From an uncultured Lachnospiraceae bacterium (lineage in GTDB: Bacteria > Bacillota > Clostridia > Lachnospirales > Lachnospiraceae): a DNA stretch of 44,106 bases. The notes under the pieces are model-generated. The model saw nothing but the letters and a program-made list of their open reading frames with translations, did not search any database and was not told the origin of the DNA. The position numbers were made by a program, and so were the translations under genes. Location of the stretch: positions 1-44,106 of the forward strand of contig CANQDT010000019.1 in assembly GCA_947593735.1 (NCBI GenBank), written 5' to 3'. Each line of letters begins with the position of its first letter. Position 1 is the stretch's first letter. Of this stretch, positions 25,592-34,613 are shown one piece after another.

Positions 25592-25609
25592 ATATCCGTA
25601 TTCTTATTT

Positions 25610-26344
25610 TTATTCTTCTTCCGGTTCCGTTTCGGATGATCCTGCCTCAACCGGTTTCGCCTCTGATTTCGCTTCGTCTGGTTCCGTCTCAACCGGTTTC
25701 GTTTCCGCCGCCGACTCCGCCGGGGCGGATGTCGGTTCCGCAATCTCTGCCTCGGCAGGTTCCGACTGCAGTTTGTCCGGTTCCTCCATATCCTCGTCTT
25801 CTTCCGGTACAGGTTCTGGCTCGACCGGCTCCAGATTGGCGGCTTCCAGCGCGTTTTCCTCCGTAATATTTAACGAAACATATTCCCGGTCGTTTGTATC
25901 AATGTTGGAAAAGATGTCTTCAAAATCATCCTCCTCTGAGGCAGTATGTTCCTCGGCAGATTCCGTCTCCATTTTCGATAATTTATCCTGAATCTGGCTG
26001 AACAGACCGGTCGCTTTGCTTTTTGCTGTTTTCCATTTCGCGGAGGCAAAATTCTTCGCGGCGGATGCTTTTTCTTTGACAGCGGCGGCAGCGTCGGAAT
26101 CTTCCATTTTATCTTCAATCTTTTCCTGGATCTGATCGACCTTATCCTCGATCGTTTCGGTAAGATCGCCCACTTTATCCTGCAGATCCTCGATCGGTTC
26201 CTGCAGCTTTTCTTTATAAAACGGATGCGATTTAATTTTGTCCCGGAAAAAATATGCCGTCGCGCCTACCGACGCGATACACGCGAAAATTTTCATTCCG
26301 ACTCCGGCAATCCCGCTTTTCTTTTGTTTGTTTTTTTTAGCCAT
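25610..26344 (-). CDS. Membrane-anchored acidic protein of unknown function
   Basis: This 244-residue protein has a Lys-rich start (MAKKNKQKKSG), one membrane helix (about 9-32, ending ATAYFF), a helical Lys/Glu region likely to form a coiled coil (about 40-120), and a long acidic Glu/Pro/Ala tail rich in EP and ET repeats. The layout resembles YtxH-type stress proteins only in general form; I recognise no family. It has its own promoter (26405-26433) and AGGAGG about 11 bases upstream of the ATG; an in-frame TTG two codons earlier is an alternative start. It is convergent with hslO. Confidence 0.8.
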   Translation of the reverse strand: MAKKNKQKKSGIAGVGMKIFACIASVGATAYFFRDKIKSHPFYKEKLQEPIEDLQDKVGDLTETIEDKVDQIQEKIEDKMEDSDAAAAVKEKASAAKNFASAKWKTAKSKATGLFSQIQDKLSKMETESAEEHTASEEDDFEDIFSNIDTNDREYVSLNITEENALEAANLEPVEPEPVPEEDEDMEEPDKLQSEPAEAEIAEPTSAPAESAAETKPVETEPDEAKSEAKPVEAGSSETEPEEE

Positions 26345-26404
26345 GACCAATCAAGCCTCCTTGTTTTTATTCTGATATCCGATCAACGCCGGTATCTTGC
26401 TTTT

Positions 26405-26433
26405 ATTGTAATAGATTGGCAGGTAAAATGCAA
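26405..26433 (-). promoter_or_regulatory. Promoter for the acidic membrane protein
   Basis: On the minus strand TTGCAT (26428-26433) and TACAAT (26405-26410) are separated by 17 bp. The transcript would start near 26398, about 55 nt before the ATG. It lies between this gene and the PfoR-like gene upstream, so the two need not share a transcript. Confidence 0.65.
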
Positions 26434-26434
26434 T

Positions 26435-26462
26435 AAAATTCTGAACGCTTCCCAGAAATTTA
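26435..26462 (-). terminator. Weak terminator after the PfoR-like gene
   Basis: On the minus strand, AAATTTCTG and CAGAATTTT can pair with one mismatch around a 9-base loop, ending in a T-rich stretch. The stem is AT-rich and short, so termination would be partial at best. Confidence 0.35.
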
Positions 26463-27524
26463 CACATCAAGTTTCATATCGCCGTCCTGAATAAATCTGT
26501 GCCGGCGCATAAATTCGCTGATCAGAAAAGAGAGCAGCGCGGGAGCCAGAAAATGCATACAGACGATCATCGCGATAACCGAACCTGCCGAATGATCGGC
26601 GATCATTGTCTGATAGCACATGATCTGCCCAACCAGACCAGCCGAGCCCATCCCGGAACCGGTTGCGTTGTTTGTCATCCCAAGGACGATTGTTGAGACA
26701 GGTCCAAGGATCGCGCTTGTCAGGATCGCGGGGAGCCAGATGATCGGTTTCTTCATGATGTTCGGAACCTGCAGCATGGACGTGCCGATTCCCTGGGCAA
26801 AAAATCCGCCCACACCGTTTTCCCGGAAGCTCGCCGCGGCAAACCCTACCATATTGGCGCAGCATCCGACGGTCGCCGCTCCGGCGGCAAGCCCGGACAG
26901 GTTCAGGATAATGCCGAGCGCCGCGGAACTGATCGGAAGCGTCAGGATCATGCCCATCAGGACTGATACGATGATTCCCATTGTAAATTTGTGCTGTTCG
27001 ACGCCCCAGTTGATCAGGCTTCCGAGCGCTGTCATAATATGGCTGACATATGGTCCGGCAAGGAGCCCGACGGCGGAACCCGTCCCGATTACGGCAAGCG
27101 GCGTAAGGAGAATATCTAGGCTTGTTTTTCCTGACACGAGCCTGCCGATCTCAATGCCGATATAGGCGCCGAGAAACGCGCCGAGCGGTTCTCCGGGACC
27201 GGAAAGGACGACCGCGCCATCCGACAGGAGCTTACCGTCCAGAATCGAGCTTGCAAACGCGCCCACCATCCCGGCGACCGCGGCTGATACGGTGACAAGC
27301 GGAGCCTGGCGGAACCGGCAGGCGACTCCGACGCCGATCCCGGCGCCGGTCAGCATTGCCGCCGCTTTGCCGACCAGAAAGACAAGGTCGCCGATGGAAC
27401 CTCCGATGAGCGTACCGATCTGCTGAATGATCGTCCCGATGATCAGCGTGGCGAACAGGCCGGACGCCATTCCACTCAGCGCTTCCACAAAAACGCGATG
27501 ATAAATCTTTTTTACAAAATTCAT
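26460..27524 (-). CDS. PfoR-like / PTS-IIC-like membrane protein
   Basis: This 354-residue protein is strongly hydrophobic and Gly-rich, with about eight to ten membrane segments and a cytoplasmic-type C-terminus (RRHRFIQDGDMKLDV). The pattern fits the PTS_EIIC_2 family, which includes PfoR, linked to toxin-gene regulation in Clostridium perfringens. No IIA or IIB domain or phosphorylation His/Cys motif is visible, so transport by phosphotransfer is not supported. Its ATG overlaps the miaB stop by 4 bases, so the two are translated together. Confidence 0.78.
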   Translation of the reverse strand: MNFVKKIYHRVFVEALSGMASGLFATLIIGTIIQQIGTLIGGSIGDLVFLVGKAAAMLTGAGIGVGVACRFRQAPLVTVSAAVAGMVGAFASSILDGKLLSDGAVVLSGPGEPLGAFLGAYIGIEIGRLVSGKTSLDILLTPLAVIGTGSAVGLLAGPYVSHIMTALGSLINWGVEQHKFTMGIIVSVLMGMILTLPISSAALGIILNLSGLAAGAATVGCCANMVGFAAASFRENGVGGFFAQGIGTSMLQVPNIMKKPIIWLPAILTSAILGPVSTIVLGMTNNATGSGMGSAGLVGQIMCYQTMIADHSAGSVIAMIVCMHFLAPALLSFLISEFMRRHRFIQDGDMKLDV

Positions 27525-28948
27525 AATTCCGTATCCTCCATTTGTTCTCCAAAATAATAAAATCCTTTTGCCTGCGTCAGCTTTACCGGTACGATCGTCC
27601 CGATCAGGGAATCGCTTCCCGGAAAATGGACGGTCATATTGTTGGAAAGCCTGCCGGTCACAAGCGCGGGGTCGCGGCTGTTCTTTTCTTCCACGAGGAC
27701 GTCTTCCACATGACCGACCAGCTTTCCGGAAGTGGATTCCGCCATGGAGTGGAGCAGTGCGAGCAGCCGGTTAAACCGTTCCTTCGCGATATCATCCGGG
27801 ATCTGGTCCGCCATTTCCGCCGCGGGCGTACCGGTGCGTTTGGAATATAAAAACGTATAGGCGCTGTCGAACCGCGCTTTGGATACGACATCGAGCGTTT
27901 CGAGGAAATCTTCTTCCGTCTCGCCCGGGAAACCGATGATGATATCCGTCGTGATCCCGACGTCCGGAATGGACGCACGGATCTTTCTGACCAACGCAAG
28001 ATAATGTTCCTTCGTATAATGCCGGTTCATTTTCTGTAATATCCTGGAGCTTCCCGATTGCAGCGGGAGATGGACGTGCCGGCATATTTTTTTTGACGCC
28101 GCCATTGTCTCGATCAGTTCGTCGGACAGATCTTTCGGATGAGGCGTCATGAATCGGATCCGTTTCAGCCCGTCGATGTCCTCCAGCATACGCAGAAGCT
28201 GCGCGAATGAAACCGGTTCCTCCAGTGTTTTCCCATATGAGTTGACATTTTGTCCAAGTAGCATCACTTCAACGACGCCACCCGAGACAAGAGATTCCAC
28301 TTCGCGGACGATATCCTCCGGCTTGCGGCTCCGTTCCCGCCCGCGCACATAGGGGACGATACAGTAGGAACAGAAATTATTGCAGCCGTACATGATATTC
28401 ACGCCGGATTTGAAGAAATATTTCCGCTCGTTCGGGAGATCTTCAACAATCTCATCCGTTTTCTCCCAGACGTCGATGACCGGCTGATTTTCCGTAAGTC
28501 GCCGGTACACCAGCTCCGCAAGCTTAAAAATGTTGTGCGTCCCGAAAACAAGGTCGACAAAACCATACTGATCTTTGATCTTCGCGACGACGTCCGGTTC
28601 CTGCATCATACAACCGCACAACGCGATGATCAGATCGGGATCCTGTTCTTTTCTTGTCTTCAAATGGCCAAGGCGGCCGTATACCTTCAAATTCGCGTTT
28701 TCCCGCACAGTACAGGTATTATATAAAACAAAATCCGCCTGTTCCTCCTCCGTTTCCTGAAATCCCATTTCCGTCAGGATCCCGCGCAGTTTCTCCGAAT
28801 CCCGCGCGTTCATCTGGCACCCGAACGTCGTGACATGAAACGTGCGGGAACGGCCGGTCTGTTCTTTTTCCCGGTCAGCCATCTGCCTGACAAGCCGTAT
28901 ATACTCCGCCTGCCTGGCGGATTCCGTCTGTCTTTCGTTTTTCTCCAT
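27521..28948 (-). CDS. miaB: tRNA-2-methylthio-N6-isopentenyladenosine synthase
   Basis: MiaB adds the 2-methylthio group to i6A37 in tRNAs reading codons that start with U. The first cluster uses C44, C79 and C113 and the radical SAM cluster C189-x3-C193-x2-C196 (YGCNNFCSYC). TPHPKDLSDE, HLPLQSGSSRILQKM and a C-terminal TRAM domain complete the family. I use ATG 28948 (MEKNERQTES), preceded by GAGGACAGG; a frame 33 codons longer runs through the promoter. At 475 residues it is standard. miaA, which makes the substrate, lies in the divergent operon. Confidence 0.96.
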   Translation of the reverse strand: MEKNERQTESARQAEYIRLVRQMADREKEQTGRSRTFHVTTFGCQMNARDSEKLRGILTEMGFQETEEEQADFVLYNTCTVRENANLKVYGRLGHLKTRKEQDPDLIIALCGCMMQEPDVVAKIKDQYGFVDLVFGTHNIFKLAELVYRRLTENQPVIDVWEKTDEIVEDLPNERKYFFKSGVNIMYGCNNFCSYCIVPYVRGRERSRKPEDIVREVESLVSGGVVEVMLLGQNVNSYGKTLEEPVSFAQLLRMLEDIDGLKRIRFMTPHPKDLSDELIETMAASKKICRHVHLPLQSGSSRILQKMNRHYTKEHYLALVRKIRASIPDVGITTDIIIGFPGETEEDFLETLDVVSKARFDSAYTFLYSKRTGTPAAEMADQIPDDIAKERFNRLLALLHSMAESTSGKLVGHVEDVLVEEKNSRDPALVTGRLSNNMTVHFPGSDSLIGTIVPVKLTQAKGFYYFGEQMEDTEL

Positions 28949-28979
28949 CGCCTGTCCTCTTTTCCAATAATTAGCCTGT

Positions 28980-29008
28980 ATTATATATTTTTTTCTATTC
29001 CCAGTCAA
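28980..29008 (-). promoter_or_regulatory. Promoter for miaB
   Basis: On the minus strand TTGACT (29003-29008) and a perfect TATAAT (28980-28985) are separated by 17 bp. The transcript would start about 25 nt before the miaB start codon. Confidence 0.8.
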
Positions 29009-29034
29009 GATGATATCAGGACGCCAAAATACCT

Positions 29035-29064
29035 TTGACCCCGCCATCCATGATATGGTATAAT
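29035..29064 (+). promoter_or_regulatory. Promoter for the mutS-rodA gene run
   Basis: TTGACC (29035-29040) and TATAAT (29059-29064) are 18 bp apart, with an extended -10 TGG. The transcript would start near 29071, about 90 nt before mutS. It is the only clear promoter I see before rodA, 15 kb downstream. It faces the miaB promoter with 26 bp between the -35 boxes. Confidence 0.75.
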
Positions 29065-29158
29065 AATGAGGAAAATGACGGTCATGCCTGCATGAACCGG
29101 CATTGGACGACTATCTCCATTGAGACGGCGATCGAACAGATACAGGAGAGAAATGAAA

Positions 29159-31795
29159 ATGGCAAAACTGACACCAATGATGGAACAATATATGGAGATC
29201 AAGAAAGAGTACCCGGACTGTATTTTATTTTACCGGCTGGGAGACTTTTACGAAATGTTTTATGAAGATGCGCTCCTGTGTTCCCGGGAACTGGAGATCA
29301 CGCTTACCGGAAAGGATTGCGGGCAGGAGGAACGCGCGCCCATGTGCGGCGTGCCTTATCACGCCTGCGACGCGTATCTGAACCGGCTGATCGAGAAAGG
29401 ATACCGGGTCGCGATCTGCGAACAGGTCGAGGATCCGAAGGCGGCGAAGGGCATCGTAAAAAGGGAAGTCATCCGCATTGTCACTCCGGGGACCAACCTG
29501 TCGGAAACCAGCCTTGACGAGTCGAAGAACAATTATCTGATGGGCGTTTATTATACGGAATCTTCGATCGGCGCGGCGCTGGTGGACCTTTCCACAGGCG
29601 AGTTCCGCATGACGCAGCTGGAAAATACAGGCGCCCTGACAGACGAATGTATGAAATATTGCCCGTCGGAGATCATCTGCAACGACCATTTCCTGCTGAG
29701 CGACATGGATTTTGACCTTTTAAAAGACAAACTCCATGTCCTCGTTTCTTCTCTTTCCGCCCATTATTTTGACGAAGCGATCTGCCAGGAGTATATCCGG
29801 CGCCAGTTTGGCGTATGGAATCTGGAGGGACTCGGCATCCGCGAATTTCCGGACGGGATCATCGCGGCGGGAGCGGTTCTTCAATATCTGCATGAAACAC
29901 AGAAAAACGCGTTGAATCATTTGCAGTCGATCGTCCCTTACCGGGCGGATCAGTATATGCTGCTGGACAGCAGCACAAGAAGGAATCTGGAGCTTACGGA
30001 AACCCTGCGCGATAAGCAGAAGAAAGGCTCCCTGCTGTGGGTCCTGGACAAGACGAGGACCGCGATGGGCGCGAGGCTGCTCCGCAGCTATCTGGAACAG
30101 CCGCTGCTCGACAAAGATTCCATTGAAGCCCGGCTGGACGCGATCGAAGCGCTGAATGACAACGCGATCGTCCGGGAGGAACTGCGCGAATATCTGAATC
30201 CGATTTACGACCTGGAGCGGCTGATGACGCGGATCAGCTGCGGAACCGCCAATCCAAGGGATCTGATCGCGTTCCGGTCGTCTATCGGCTATCTTCCTCC
30301 GATCCGCCTTCTCCTGAAAGAATTTGACGGGGGAGAGCTCCAGCAGATCTGCCGGGACATGGATGAACTGGAAGATCTGTTTGACCTGATCGACCGCGCC
30401 ATTGTGGACGAACCGCCGATCACGATCCGCGAGGGCGGCATCATCCGGGACGGGTTCGATGAAGCGCTGGATGAGCTCAAGCGCGCGAAGACGGACGGGA
30501 AACAGTGGCTCGCGGAACTGGAACAGCGAGAGCAGGAAGAGACCGGGATCCGCAAGCTGCGGATCAAATATAACAAAATATTCGGCTATGTCATTGAAGT
30601 GACCAATTCCTACAAAGACCAGGTGCCGGACCGGTACATAAGGAAACAGACGCTTGCGGGCTCCGAGCGGTACAGTACGGAGGAACTGGACCGGCTTGCC
30701 GGAATTATCCTCGGCGCGGAAGACAAGCTCTGCAACATGGAATATGAGATCTATCTCTCGATCCGAAATCATCTCGCGGAGATGGTGGAACGGGTCCAGC
30801 GGACGGCGCGCTGTATCGCCAGGCTGGATGTCTTTGCGTCGCTCGCTGTCGTCGCGGAGCAGAACCATTATGTCCGACCGTCCCTGAACTGGAAAGGGAT
30901 CATCCATATCGTGGACGGAAGGCATCCGGTTGTCGAACAGATGATCGGCGCGGATCAATTTATCACAAACGACACTTATCTTGACAATAAAAATAATCGC
31001 GTCGCGATCATCACCGGTCCGAATATGGCGGGAAAGTCCACCTATATGCGTCAGACGGCGCTGATCTGCCTGATGGCGCAGATCGGTTCCTTTATCCCCG
31101 CCGCCAAAGGCGACATTGATATCGTCGACCGGATTTTTACCCGCGTCGGGGCGTCGGATGATCTGGCTTCCGGTCAGAGTACCTTCATGGTAGAGATGAG
31201 CGAGGTCGCGAATATTTTGCGGAACGCCACGAAAAACAGCCTGATTGTATTGGACGAGATCGGCAGGGGAACCAGCACGTTCGACGGGCTGAGCATTGCG
31301 TGGGCGGTTGTGGAATATATCAGCAATCCGAAGCTGCTCGGGGCGAAAACTCTGTTTGCCACCCATTATCATGAACTGACGGAGCTGGAAGGGAAGCTGA
31401 CGAATGTCCATAATTACTGCATCGCCGTCAAAGAGCAGGGAGACAATATTGTTTTTCTGCGCAAGATCATTCAGGGAGGCGCGGATAAAAGCTACGGGAT
31501 CCAGGTCGCGAAGCTCGCGGGCGTTCCGGACGCCGTTCTGAACCGCGCGAAAGAGATTGTCGCGGAACTCAGCAACAATGATATTACATACAAAGTAAAA
31601 GGGCTTGCCATCTCCGACCTGGAGCGGTACCACGGCGAGCCGGAGCAGATTTCTTTTTTTGATCTGCCGAAGGAATCGTCCCCGGAATACAAAATATTGA
31701 ACAAAATCGCAGACGCCGATGTGCTGAACCTTACGCCCCTGGAGGCGATGAATATGCTGTATCAGCTGCAGGCGGAGATCAGGGAGTTATTATGA
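29159..31795 (+). CDS. mutS: DNA mismatch repair protein MutS
   Basis: MutS recognises mismatches and small loops. The mismatch-contacting F-x-E is F30-Y31-E32, and the ATPase shows Walker A GPNMAGKST (from residue 620), the Walker B region SLIVLDEIGRGTSTFDGLSIAW, and the His of FATHYHELT. I start at ATG 29159 (MAKLTPMMEQY), 10 bases after AGGAG; ATG 29153 would be only 4 bases away. At 878 residues it is a full MutS1. Its stop overlaps the mutL start by 4 bases. Confidence 0.97.
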   Translation: MAKLTPMMEQYMEIKKEYPDCILFYRLGDFYEMFYEDALLCSRELEITLTGKDCGQEERAPMCGVPYHACDAYLNRLIEKGYRVAICEQVEDPKAAKGIVKREVIRIVTPGTNLSETSLDESKNNYLMGVYYTESSIGAALVDLSTGEFRMTQLENTGALTDECMKYCPSEIICNDHFLLSDMDFDLLKDKLHVLVSSLSAHYFDEAICQEYIRRQFGVWNLEGLGIREFPDGIIAAGAVLQYLHETQKNALNHLQSIVPYRADQYMLLDSSTRRNLELTETLRDKQKKGSLLWVLDKTRTAMGARLLRSYLEQPLLDKDSIEARLDAIEALNDNAIVREELREYLNPIYDLERLMTRISCGTANPRDLIAFRSSIGYLPPIRLLLKEFDGGELQQICRDMDELEDLFDLIDRAIVDEPPITIREGGIIRDGFDEALDELKRAKTDGKQWLAELEQREQEETGIRKLRIKYNKIFGYVIEVTNSYKDQVPDRYIRKQTLAGSERYSTEELDRLAGIILGAEDKLCNMEYEIYLSIRNHLAEMVERVQRTARCIARLDVFASLAVVAEQNHYVRPSLNWKGIIHIVDGRHPVVEQMIGADQFITNDTYLDNKNNRVAIITGPNMAGKSTYMRQTALICLMAQIGSFIPAAKGDIDIVDRIFTRVGASDDLASGQSTFMVEMSEVANILRNATKNSLIVLDEIGRGTSTFDGLSIAWAVVEYISNPKLLGAKTLFATHYHELTELEGKLTNVHNYCIAVKEQGDNIVFLRKIIQGGADKSYGIQVAKLAGVPDAVLNRAKEIVAELSNNDITYKVKGLAISDLERYHGEPEQISFFDLPKESSPEYKILNKIADADVLNLTPLEAMNMLYQLQAEIRELL

Positions 31796-33645
31796 ATCAC
31801 ATTCAGGTTCTGGATCAGAATACCATCAATCAAATCGCGGCGGGAGAAGTGATCGAACGGCCGGCGTCCGTGGTCAAGGAACTTGTAGAAAATGCCATTG
31901 ACGCAAAAGCGACTTCCATCACAGTCGAGATCCGGGAAGGCGGCATCAGCCTGATCCGGATTACCGACAACGGCTTCGGGATCCCGAAAGACGATGTCCG
32001 GACCGCGTTTTTGCGCCATGCGACCAGCAAGATCCGGTCCGTTGAAGATCTGCTGTCGGTTTCATCCCTCGGGTTCCGCGGCGAAGCGCTGTCGAGCATC
32101 GCGGCGGTCGCCCAGGTAGAGCTTGTCACAAAAACGGGCGACGCACTGGCAGGCACCCGTTATGAAATCCACGGCGGAAAGGAAATCGCGATGGAAAGCG
32201 TCGGCTGCCCGGACGGCACGACGTTCGTCGTCCGGAACCTTTTCTACAATACTCCCGCAAGGAGAAAATTTTTAAAAACGCCGATCACTGAAGCAGGTTA
32301 TATCGAAGCGATGATCCAGCGGCTCGCGCTGTCGAACCCGGATATTTCCATCCGGTATATCAACAATGGGTCAAACAAATTATTCACTGCCGGAAATGGG
32401 AATTTAAAAGATATGATCTATCATATTTACGGCAGGGAAACGGCGGCGGAACTTCTCCCGATCGACATTAAGACCGAACGCATCGCCATATCCGGCTATC
32501 TCGGGAAGCCGTCGATCGTCCGGGGCAACCGTTCCTACGAGAATTTTTTTGTGAACGGTCGCTATATTAAAAGCCCAATCATAAGCAAAGCGGTGGAAGA
32601 CGGGTATAAAAATTTTCTGATGATCCATAAATTCCCGTTCGTCGTCCTGAATCTTACGATGGAAAGCCGACTCCTTGATATCAACGTCCATCCGTCGAAA
32701 ATGGAACTCCGGTTCAAAAACGCGGACGAACTGTATCAGCTGTTGTCAGGATCGATCCGGGACGCGCTGTCCCATCAGGAGCTGATCCCCGAGATGACGG
32801 AACAGCCGGAGAAAAAGCTGTCGCAGATCCCGCCGATGAAAACAAAACGCGCGCCGGAACCGTTTGAAACGATCCGTGGAAGCGCGTATATCCGTGATTT
32901 CAAAAATCCGCGCGCCGGAATGGATGAGCAGTCGGTATACAGGGCGAACGACGGAAAAGCGGAGCCTGCGCGGAACAAAACAGGATCCGCGTTTTCCCGG
33001 AAAGAAGACGTCCTGCCGGTGCAGGAAACGCTGTTCGACCGGAAGCTTCTGTCGGAGGACGCGAAGCCGAACCGCCGTATTATCGGGCAGTTGTTCCGTA
33101 CTTACTGGCTTTTGGAATATGGGGACCATTTTTATATCCTCGACCAGCATGCCGCGCATGAAAAAGTTTTATATGAAAAGCTGATGCGCGAATGGAAGGA
33201 AAAAACGATCGCGTCCCAGCAGATCCAGCCTCCGATGATCCTGACCGTCAACAGCAGGGAGCAGCAGGCGCTTGAAGATTATCGCGATTCGTTTTATCAG
33301 CTCGGATTTCAGTTTGAAGCATACGGCGGAAACGAGATCTGCATCCGCGGGATCCCCGCCGATCTGTACGGGCTGCGGGAAAAAGAAGTTTTTATCGAAC
33401 TTCTCGACGAACTGACCGAGGCGAACCGACCCGGCGCCGGGGACCTGCTGTTGTCCAAACTCGCGTCGATGGCGTGCAAAGCCGCGGTGAAAGGCAACCA
33501 CCGCTTAAACGAACAGGAAGCGGAGGCGCTCATCGACCAGCTGATGCAGCTTGAGAACCCATATCATTGCCCTCATGGGCGGCCAACGCTGATCTCCATG
33601 AGCAGGACAGAACTGGAACGCAAATTCAAGCGGATCCAGTCTTAG
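31792..33645 (+). CDS. mutL: DNA mismatch repair protein MutL
   Basis: This 617-residue protein has a GHKL ATPase (VVKELVENAIDAKA, DNGFGI, GFRGEALSSIAAV). Its C-terminal domain carries the endonuclease motif DQHAAHEKVLYE (Asp at residue 451), plus CPHGRPT near the end. That nicking motif is typical of MutL from bacteria lacking MutH. The region between the domains (about 335-420) is charged and poorly conserved. It shares an ATGA overlap with mutS, so the two are translated together. Confidence 0.97.
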   Translation: MNHIQVLDQNTINQIAAGEVIERPASVVKELVENAIDAKATSITVEIREGGISLIRITDNGFGIPKDDVRTAFLRHATSKIRSVEDLLSVSSLGFRGEALSSIAAVAQVELVTKTGDALAGTRYEIHGGKEIAMESVGCPDGTTFVVRNLFYNTPARRKFLKTPITEAGYIEAMIQRLALSNPDISIRYINNGSNKLFTAGNGNLKDMIYHIYGRETAAELLPIDIKTERIAISGYLGKPSIVRGNRSYENFFVNGRYIKSPIISKAVEDGYKNFLMIHKFPFVVLNLTMESRLLDINVHPSKMELRFKNADELYQLLSGSIRDALSHQELIPEMTEQPEKKLSQIPPMKTKRAPEPFETIRGSAYIRDFKNPRAGMDEQSVYRANDGKAEPARNKTGSAFSRKEDVLPVQETLFDRKLLSEDAKPNRRIIGQLFRTYWLLEYGDHFYILDQHAAHEKVLYEKLMREWKEKTIASQQIQPPMILTVNSREQQALEDYRDSFYQLGFQFEAYGGNEICIRGIPADLYGLREKEVFIELLDELTEANRPGAGDLLLSKLASMACKAAVKGNHRLNEQEAEALIDQLMQLENPYHCPHGRPTLISMSRTELERKFKRIQS

Positions 33646-33653
33646 GTATACAA

Positions 33654-34613
33654 ATGGAACCATTGATCATCCTTGCAGGACCGACCGCGGTCGGCAAAAC
33701 AAAACTATCCATCGCGCTCGCGAAGGCGATCCGCGGCGGGATCATCTCGGCGGATTCGATGCAGATATACCGGTATATGGACATCGGGACCGCAAAGATC
33801 CGACCGGAAGAGATGGAGGGGATCCCCCATTACCTGATCGACGAATTGAATCCGGATGAGGACTTTCATGTCGCAGCATTCCAGAAGCGGGCAAAGGACG
33901 CCATCCACGAGATCGAAGCGAACGAACGGATCCCGATCGTTGCGGGAGGGACCGGATTTTATATCCAGGCGCTTGTCCGTGATATTGATTTTACGGAAGC
34001 GGAAACGGACGGCGATTACCGGAGGTCGCTTCTCCGCCTCGCGGACGAGAAAGGCGCCGGGTTCCTGCATCAGATGCTGGAGCAGCTCGATCCGGAATCC
34101 GCGCGCGCCATTCATCCGAACAATCGGAAAAAAGTGATCCGCGCGCTTGAATTTTACAGACAGACGGGCGTCCCCATCTCAAGACATAACCGGGAACAGG
34201 CGCAGAAAAAGAGCCCATACCGGTTTTGCTATTTTGTCGTCAATGAATCCCGGGAAACACTTTACCGCCGCATCGACAGCCGGGTCGACCAGATGATCCG
34301 GGACGGATTGGTGGAAGAGGTTTCCAAATTGAAAAAAATGGGGTATAATAAAACGATGGTGTCCATGCAGGGCCTCGGATACAAGGAAATACTCGACTAT
34401 CTGGATGGAACCGTCAGCCTTCCCGAAGCGGTCGCGGCGATCAAACAGAACACCCGCCATTTTGCCAAGCGGCAGATCACGTGGTTCAAACGCGAACCGG
34501 ATGCCATATGGCTTAACCGGGAGGACTATGCCGGAGAACAGGATATGCTTGCGGCAATGCTTGCGGTTCTCCGCGAAAAAGAGATCTGGAAAGGAAAAGG
34601 AAATGATGTCTGA
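33654..34613 (+). CDS. miaA: tRNA dimethylallyltransferase
   Basis: MiaA transfers the dimethylallyl group to A37, making the substrate for MiaB. The P-loop GPTAVGKTKLS, SADSMQIYRYMDIGTAK, the Asp in YLIDELNPDEDFHVAAF and GGTGFYIQAL identify the family. The C-terminal part ends with FAKRQITWFKREP. I start at ATG 33654 (MEPLIILAG); the longer frame from 33567 overlaps mutL. No strong ribosome-binding site precedes it, so coupling with mutL is likely. The length of 319 residues is normal. Confidence 0.96.
   Translation: MEPLIILAGPTAVGKTKLSIALAKAIRGGIISADSMQIYRYMDIGTAKIRPEEMEGIPHYLIDELNPDEDFHVAAFQKRAKDAIHEIEANERIPIVAGGTGFYIQALVRDIDFTEAETDGDYRRSLLRLADEKGAGFLHQMLEQLDPESARAIHPNNRKKVIRALEFYRQTGVPISRHNREQAQKKSPYRFCYFVVNESRETLYRRIDSRVDQMIRDGLVEEVSKLKKMGYNKTMVSMQGLGYKEILDYLDGTVSLPEAVAAIKQNTRHFAKRQITWFKREPDAIWLNREDYAGEQDMLAAMLAVLREKEIWKGKGNDV

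Noticed and set aside
29720-31633. 637-codon minus-strand frame opposite mutS
   Set aside because: mutS motifs are complete on the + strand; the antisense product is a biased Arg/Asp/Phe-rich shadow with no family features.
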